Below, piece by piece: positions 60,566-64,000 of a stretch of 64,000 nt of DNA. Position 1 is the first letter of the stretch. Each line of letters starts with the position of its first letter. The notes beneath the pieces were generated by a model that worked only from the letters and a program-made list of their open reading frames with translations, did not search any database and was not told the origin of the DNA. This DNA comes from CAILHX01 sp046155285 (GTDB taxonomy: Bacteria; Pseudomonadota; Gammaproteobacteria; Burkholderiales; Methylophilaceae), in NCBI GenBank assembly GCA_046155285.1, contig JBJXEA010000017.1, positions 1-64,000 of the forward strand, given 5' to 3'. The translations under genes and the position numbers were made by a program.

Positions 60566-61087
60566 CTAACGCAAAAACTGGGCTAGCTGCGCGTCTAATG
60601 TCCCCTGCGCACGCATAATCAGCTCACACGCCTCGCGCACCGCGCCCTGCCCAGCTGGCAGGGTAGTGACGTAGTGCGCATGCTGGATTACCAAAGCGTG
60701 GGCTTTTGGCACCGTCAATGCCAGCCCAGCGCGGCGCATGGGAGGCAAATCCACTATATCATCGCCCATAAATGCACATTGCTCTGGCTGCAAACCAGTT
60801 TTTTGCAGCAACTCCTCAAACGCTTGCAATTTGTCGTCCACACCTTGATAAAAATAGCTCACGCCCGTGCTTTCAGCGCGTTGCGTGACTACCTTGGAAG
60901 TGCGTCCAGTGATAATCGCCATATCTACGCCAGAGGCCTTGAGCAGCTTCATGCCTAGGCCATCCAGTGTGTTGAAACACTTATATTCCAAGCCATCGTC
61001 GCCTATGATGAGCCGCCCATCGGTCATCACGCCGTCTACGTCGAATATCACCAGTTTGATGCGCTGTGCGCGTTGTTCGAGGTTCAT
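60566..61087 (-). CDS. kdsC: Kdo-8-phosphate phosphatase KdsC
   Basis: HAD phosphatase making Kdo from Kdo-8-phosphate. HAD motif I is LVIFDVDGVMTDGRLI, motif II IITGRTS and motif III MGDDIVDLPPMRRAGLA. 173 residues. Overlaps the kdsD stop by four bases. Confidence 0.97.
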   Translation of the reverse strand: MNLEQRAQRIKLVIFDVDGVMTDGRLIIGDDGLEYKCFNTLDGLGMKLLKASGVDMAIITGRTSKVVTQRAESTGVSYFYQGVDDKLQAFEELLQKTGLQPEQCAFMGDDIVDLPPMRRAGLALTVPKAHALVIQHAHYVTTLPAGQGAVREACELIMRAQGTLDAQLAQFLR

Positions 61088-62067
61088 ACGACTTTTGCCC
61101 TAAGTAAATCGTGCATGTTTAACGCGCCGACCAAAACACCTTGCGCATTCACCACCAGCATGCCGTTGATTTTACGCTCCTCCATCAACTCCACCGCCTC
61201 TACCGCAAGGCGATTAGGCAACATGGTTTGCGGATTTTCGTGCATGGTCTCAGCGATGGTGGCGGTGTTGAAATCCAAGCCTTTTTCAAACAATCTGCGC
61301 AAATCACCGTCCGTCAAAACGCCAACCGGCTTGGCCGCAGCATTCACTACCGCCGTCATGCCCAAACCTTTTTTACTCATTTCCAGCAAAGCCTGGGCAA
61401 AAGATGCAGTTTCAGCGACTTGCGGAATGGCATCGCCACTACGCATCACGTCAGCAACATGCACCAACAGCTTGCGCCCCAAAGCGCCAGCCGGATGCGA
61501 ACGGGCAAAATCGTCAGCGCTAAATCCACGTGCATCCAGTAACACCACCGCCAGCGCATCACCAAGCGCCAATGCCGCCGTAGTGCTGGCCGTGGGAGCT
61601 AAACCCAGCGGACAGGCTTCTTGCGATACCGCTGCGTCCAGATGCACGTCGGATTGTTTAGCCAGCGTGGAATCGGCGTTGCCAGTCATGCTAATCAGCT
61701 TAGCGCCCATGCGTTTGACCGCGGGAACGATGGTCAGCAGCTCGTCACCCTCACCGGAATTGGACAGCATCAGCACCACATCATGCGCGGTTACCATGCC
61801 CAAATCGCCGTGGCTGGCCTCCGCCGGATGCATGAAAAATGACGGCGTACCGGTGCTGGAAAGAGTGGCGGCAATTTTATTGGCGATATGCCCACTTTTG
61901 CCCATACCGCTCACCACGACCCGCCCCCGGCATTGTAGAATGAGTTCAACAGCGCGTTGGAAGCTGGCATCTAGCCGCTCGGCCAGCGCCTCAACCTCGC
62001 GCGCTTCGACCTGCAAAACCTCTCGCGCCAAAGCCAAGCCGTGAGAACTGGTTTTTAAGATAGTCAC
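61084..62067 (-). CDS. kdsD: Arabinose-5-phosphate isomerase KdsD
   Basis: First step of Kdo synthesis, ribulose-5-phosphate to arabinose-5-phosphate. An SIS sugar-isomerase domain (VVVSGMGKSGHIANKIAATL, HPAEASHGDLGMV, SNSGEGDELLTIVP) is followed by two CBS domains. The frame is open to 62181, which would overlap the divergent antiporter start. The GTG at 62067 gives 327 residues, the family's usual length, and is preferred although its ribosome binding site is weak. Confidence 0.93.
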   Translation of the reverse strand: MTILKTSSHGLALAREVLQVEAREVEALAERLDASFQRAVELILQCRGRVVVSGMGKSGHIANKIAATLSSTGTPSFFMHPAEASHGDLGMVTAHDVVLMLSNSGEGDELLTIVPAVKRMGAKLISMTGNADSTLAKQSDVHLDAAVSQEACPLGLAPTASTTAALALGDALAVVLLDARGFSADDFARSHPAGALGRKLLVHVADVMRSGDAIPQVAETASFAQALLEMSKKGLGMTAVVNAAAKPVGVLTDGDLRRLFEKGLDFNTATIAETMHENPQTMLPNRLAVEAVELMEERKINGMLVVNAQGVLVGALNMHDLLRAKVV

Positions 62068-62175
62068 GCGAGAGCCATTTTTAAGATATTCATAAAGCGA
62101 AGTATAAAAGGGAATTGCCCCCTTATAAAGGTCGGCACAGAAATTGCCTTCAATTAAAGTTGGCGATAAAAACAT

Positions 62176-64000
62176 ATGCACGTTTTACAAATCATTTTGC
62201 TTCTACTCATCAGCGCAGTGTTAGCGGTGGGATTATTTCGTGCGTTGCGCCTTCCCAGCATGTTGGCCTATTTTTTAATCGGTCTGGCATTGGGTCCTTT
62301 TGCTTTTGGTTTACTGCCTGACAACGAAGCTAGCCATGAATTAGCCGAATTTGGCGTAGTGTTTTTGATGTTCAGCATAGGCTTGGAATTCAGCCTGCCG
62401 CAGCTTTACGCCATGCGCCGCACGGTATTGGGCTTGGGTGGTTTACAAGTGCTACTCACCATGCTCTTGGTCATGGGCGTGGCAATGACTTTTGGCCTTG
62501 ATTGGCGCGCCTCCTTTGTGGTGGCGGGGGCGCTGACTATGTCGTCTACCGCTATCGTTTCCAAAATGCTGGTGGAAAAGACCGAGCTGGCCTCACGTCA
62601 TGGCCGAACAGTGATGGGCATATTGCTGTTTCAGGACATCGCCGTGGTGCCGCTGCTGATACTCATTCCCGCCTTTGCCGACACCGGCTCCCAATTAGCG
62701 GTAGTAATTGGCTGGTCTTTGCTCAAAGTGGTCGCCATTCTGACTTTTTTACTCGTATTCGGCAAATCCATCATCAACCCATGGTTTGGCCTAGTGGCGC
62801 GTCAACAATCACGCGAATTATTTGTGATGAACGTGCTAATGGTGACTCTGTTGCTGGCTTTTGCCACCAAATATGCCGGCCTGTCTTACGCTTTGGGCGC
62901 TTTCATCGCGGGCATGTTAATTTCAGAAACCCGTTATCGCTACCAAGTGGAATCCGACATCGCACCGTTCCGCGATATTCTGCTGGGGCTGTTTTTCGTC
63001 ACCATAGGCATGCTGCTCAATTTGCGCTTGCTAATGGAAAACATAGGCTGGGTATTGTTGCTAGTGCTAGCTCTGGTGCTGCTTAAAGGCTTGCTTATCA
63101 CTTTCATCACTCGCGCTTTCAAACACCAGACCGACGTGGCGATACGCACCGGCATCATGCTGGCGCAAGCTGGAGAGTTCAGCTTTGTGATTCTGGCGCA
63201 AGGCAGCGAATACGGGCTGCTGACTGGCGCCGCAATGCAAACCGTGCTGGCAGCATCGCTGCTGTCTATGGTGATTGCGCCGTTTATTATTCAATACAAT
63301 GGAAAAATAGCCGCAGCGCTTGCCCCCAGCTACAAAGGCAACCGCGAACGCTGGATACAGGGTATCGAACACATTGGCCAGCACTTAAAAGACCACGTCA
63401 TCATCTGCGGTTATGGTCGTAGCGGACAGTATCTATCGCGCTTTATGATTCAAGAAAACATCCCCTTCATTGCGCTGGATATAGACCCGGAACGGGTGCG
63501 CGAAGCCGCCACCGCTGGTGATAATGTGGTGTTTGGCGACGCTGGGCGACGCATCGTGCTGCAAGCCGCCGGAGCAAGCCGCGCCAAAGCTATGGTTATC
63601 AGCTATGCCGATACCCACGCCTCGATGAAGGTGCTGCACGTAATGCAAGAGCATTACCCGCACATCCCCGTCATCGTGCGTACTGCTGATGAAACCACTA
63701 TGGAAAAATTTCTCGAAGCAGGCGCGGCAGAGGTGGTGCCAGAAGTGCTTGAAGGCAGCTTGATGCTAGCCTCTCACGCCTTGGTGTTACTCGGCGTGCC
63801 CTTAAGCCGCGTAGTCAAACGCATACGCACCTTTCGTGAAGAACGCTACCAATTGTTTCGCGGATTCTTTCATGGTTTGACGGATTACGACCTCGACGCG
63901 CGTGACGAAGAGCAACTACGGCTACACTCGGTGGCACTCCCCGCCAATGCTTTCGCCTGCGGCAAGCAGCTGTCAGATTTAGCTCTGGAAAGATTAAAAA
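62176..64000 (+). CDS. KefB-like monovalent cation:proton antiporter (cut by window edge)
   Basis: Starts MHVLQIILLLLISAVLAVGL at 62176 and stays open to the window end (608 codons). About 12 membrane helices of the CPA2 family come first, with FGVVFLMFSIGLEF, TMSSTAIVSKMLVEKTELAS, LLFQDIAVVPLLIL and SYALGAFIAGMLISET, then a RCK/TrkA-N domain with HVIICGYGRSGQYLS and LDIDPERVREA, and the start of a TrkA-C domain. KefB/KefC/YbaL-type K+/H+ exchange is likely. Divergent from kdsD, whose promoter lies in the shared ~110-base gap. Confidence 0.95.
   Translation, partial: MHVLQIILLLLISAVLAVGLFRALRLPSMLAYFLIGLALGPFAFGLLPDNEASHELAEFGVVFLMFSIGLEFSLPQLYAMRRTVLGLGGLQVLLTMLLVMGVAMTFGLDWRASFVVAGALTMSSTAIVSKMLVEKTELASRHGRTVMGILLFQDIAVVPLLILIPAFADTGSQLAVVIGWSLLKVVAILTFLLVFGKSIINPWFGLVARQQSRELFVMNVLMVTLLLAFATKYAGLSYALGAFIAGMLISETRYRYQVESDIAPFRDILLGLFFVTIGMLLNLRLLMENIGWVLLLVLALVLLKGLLITFITRAFKHQTDVAIRTGIMLAQAGEFSFVILAQGSEYGLLTGAAMQTVLAASLLSMVIAPFIIQYNGKIAAALAPSYKGNRERWIQGIEHIGQHLKDHVIICGYGRSGQYLSRFMIQENIPFIALDIDPERVREAATAGDNVVFGDAGRRIVLQAAGASRAKAMVISYADTHASMKVLHVMQEHYPHIPVIVRTADETTMEKFLEAGAAEVVPEVLEGSLMLASHALVLLGVPLSRVVKRIRTFREERYQLFRGFFHGLTDYDLDARDEEQLRLHSVALPANAFACGKQLSDLALERLK

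Noticed and set aside
61073..62044. A 323-codon open frame on the plus strand
   Set aside because: Opposite kdsD; the translation is Ser/Ala/Thr-rich low-complexity sequence typical of antisense frames.
62068..62181. An upstream extension of kdsD to the ATG at 62181 or 62175
   Set aside because: It would overlap the divergent antiporter start, add ~38 unrelated residues, and exceed the normal KdsD length.

Overview
The window is a gene-dense stretch of a betaproteobacterial chromosome. Three blocks have gene orders typical of that class: the tRNA-tuf cluster followed by sspAB-petABC-tat-his-murA-mla, the ptsIH-rapZ-hprK-rpoN-lpt-kds cluster, and rpsP-rimM-trmD-rplS. Hopanoid genes, system II cytochrome c maturation (ResB/CcsA), cytochrome c4 and a VIT-family metal transporter point towards the Nitrosomonadales/Gallionellales side of the class. 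That placement is an inference, not a proof.

Layout. 1-690: 5' end of tuf and four tRNAs (Thr-Tyr-Gly-Thr), minus strand. 745-20160: one long minus-strand block of sspAB, petABC (bc1 complex), a Nif3-like gene, tatABC, hinT, the full histidine set hisE-I-F-A-H-B-C-D-G, murA, grxD-bolA, an ABC-2 exporter and mlaBCDEF (listed in map order, so transcription runs the other way). 20196-23853: an accessory island with a PIN/Phd toxin-antitoxin pair, an orphan type IV pilin with a sigma54 promoter, and a divergent orphan histidine kinase. 23910-27674: ccsA-resB and cytochrome c4. 27748-35432: engB, xerD, ogt, an orphan pqqA, the rpsP operon, queC, gshB and gshA. 35464-39768: amtB-glnK divergent from eutBC, sharing a region with a sigma54 promoter and an NtrC site. 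39935-42667: ubiK, comM and a VIT-like transporter. 42675-49061: hopanoid genes hpnO-hpnG-shc-squalene synthase, divergent from hpnH. 49166-50972: an ABC ATPase plus DUF4276 pair resembling two-gene phage-defence modules. 51050-62181: mutY, then the PTS/RpoN/Lpt/Kds block. 62176-64000: 5' part of a KefB-like antiporter.

Links between regions. RpoN, encoded at 56.9-58.3 kb, has two near-consensus promoters in the window: one before glnK-amtB with an upstream NtrC site, and one before the orphan pilin. The PTS genes next to rpoN (EI, HPr, EIIA, HPr kinase, RapZ) come without a sugar permease, which suggests a regulatory PTS. The lpt and kds genes serve LPS export and Kdo synthesis, and mla maintains outer-membrane lipid asymmetry. 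The hopanoid set runs from farnesyl diphosphate to aminobacteriohopanetriol. bc1, ResB/CcsA and cytochrome c4 form a c-type respiratory module.

Stretches longer than about 300 bases without an ordinary gene: 125-755 holds the tRNAs; 21838-22176 holds the pilin promoter and a GC-rich inverted repeat; 29740-30043 holds the 23-codon pqqA and a perfect terminator palindrome. Three copies of a ~105-bp inverted-repeat element and several other intergenic repeats are scattered through the window. The most unusual items are the lone pqqA, the sigma54-pilin/kinase island, the ATPase-DUF4276 pair and the 105-bp repeat family.
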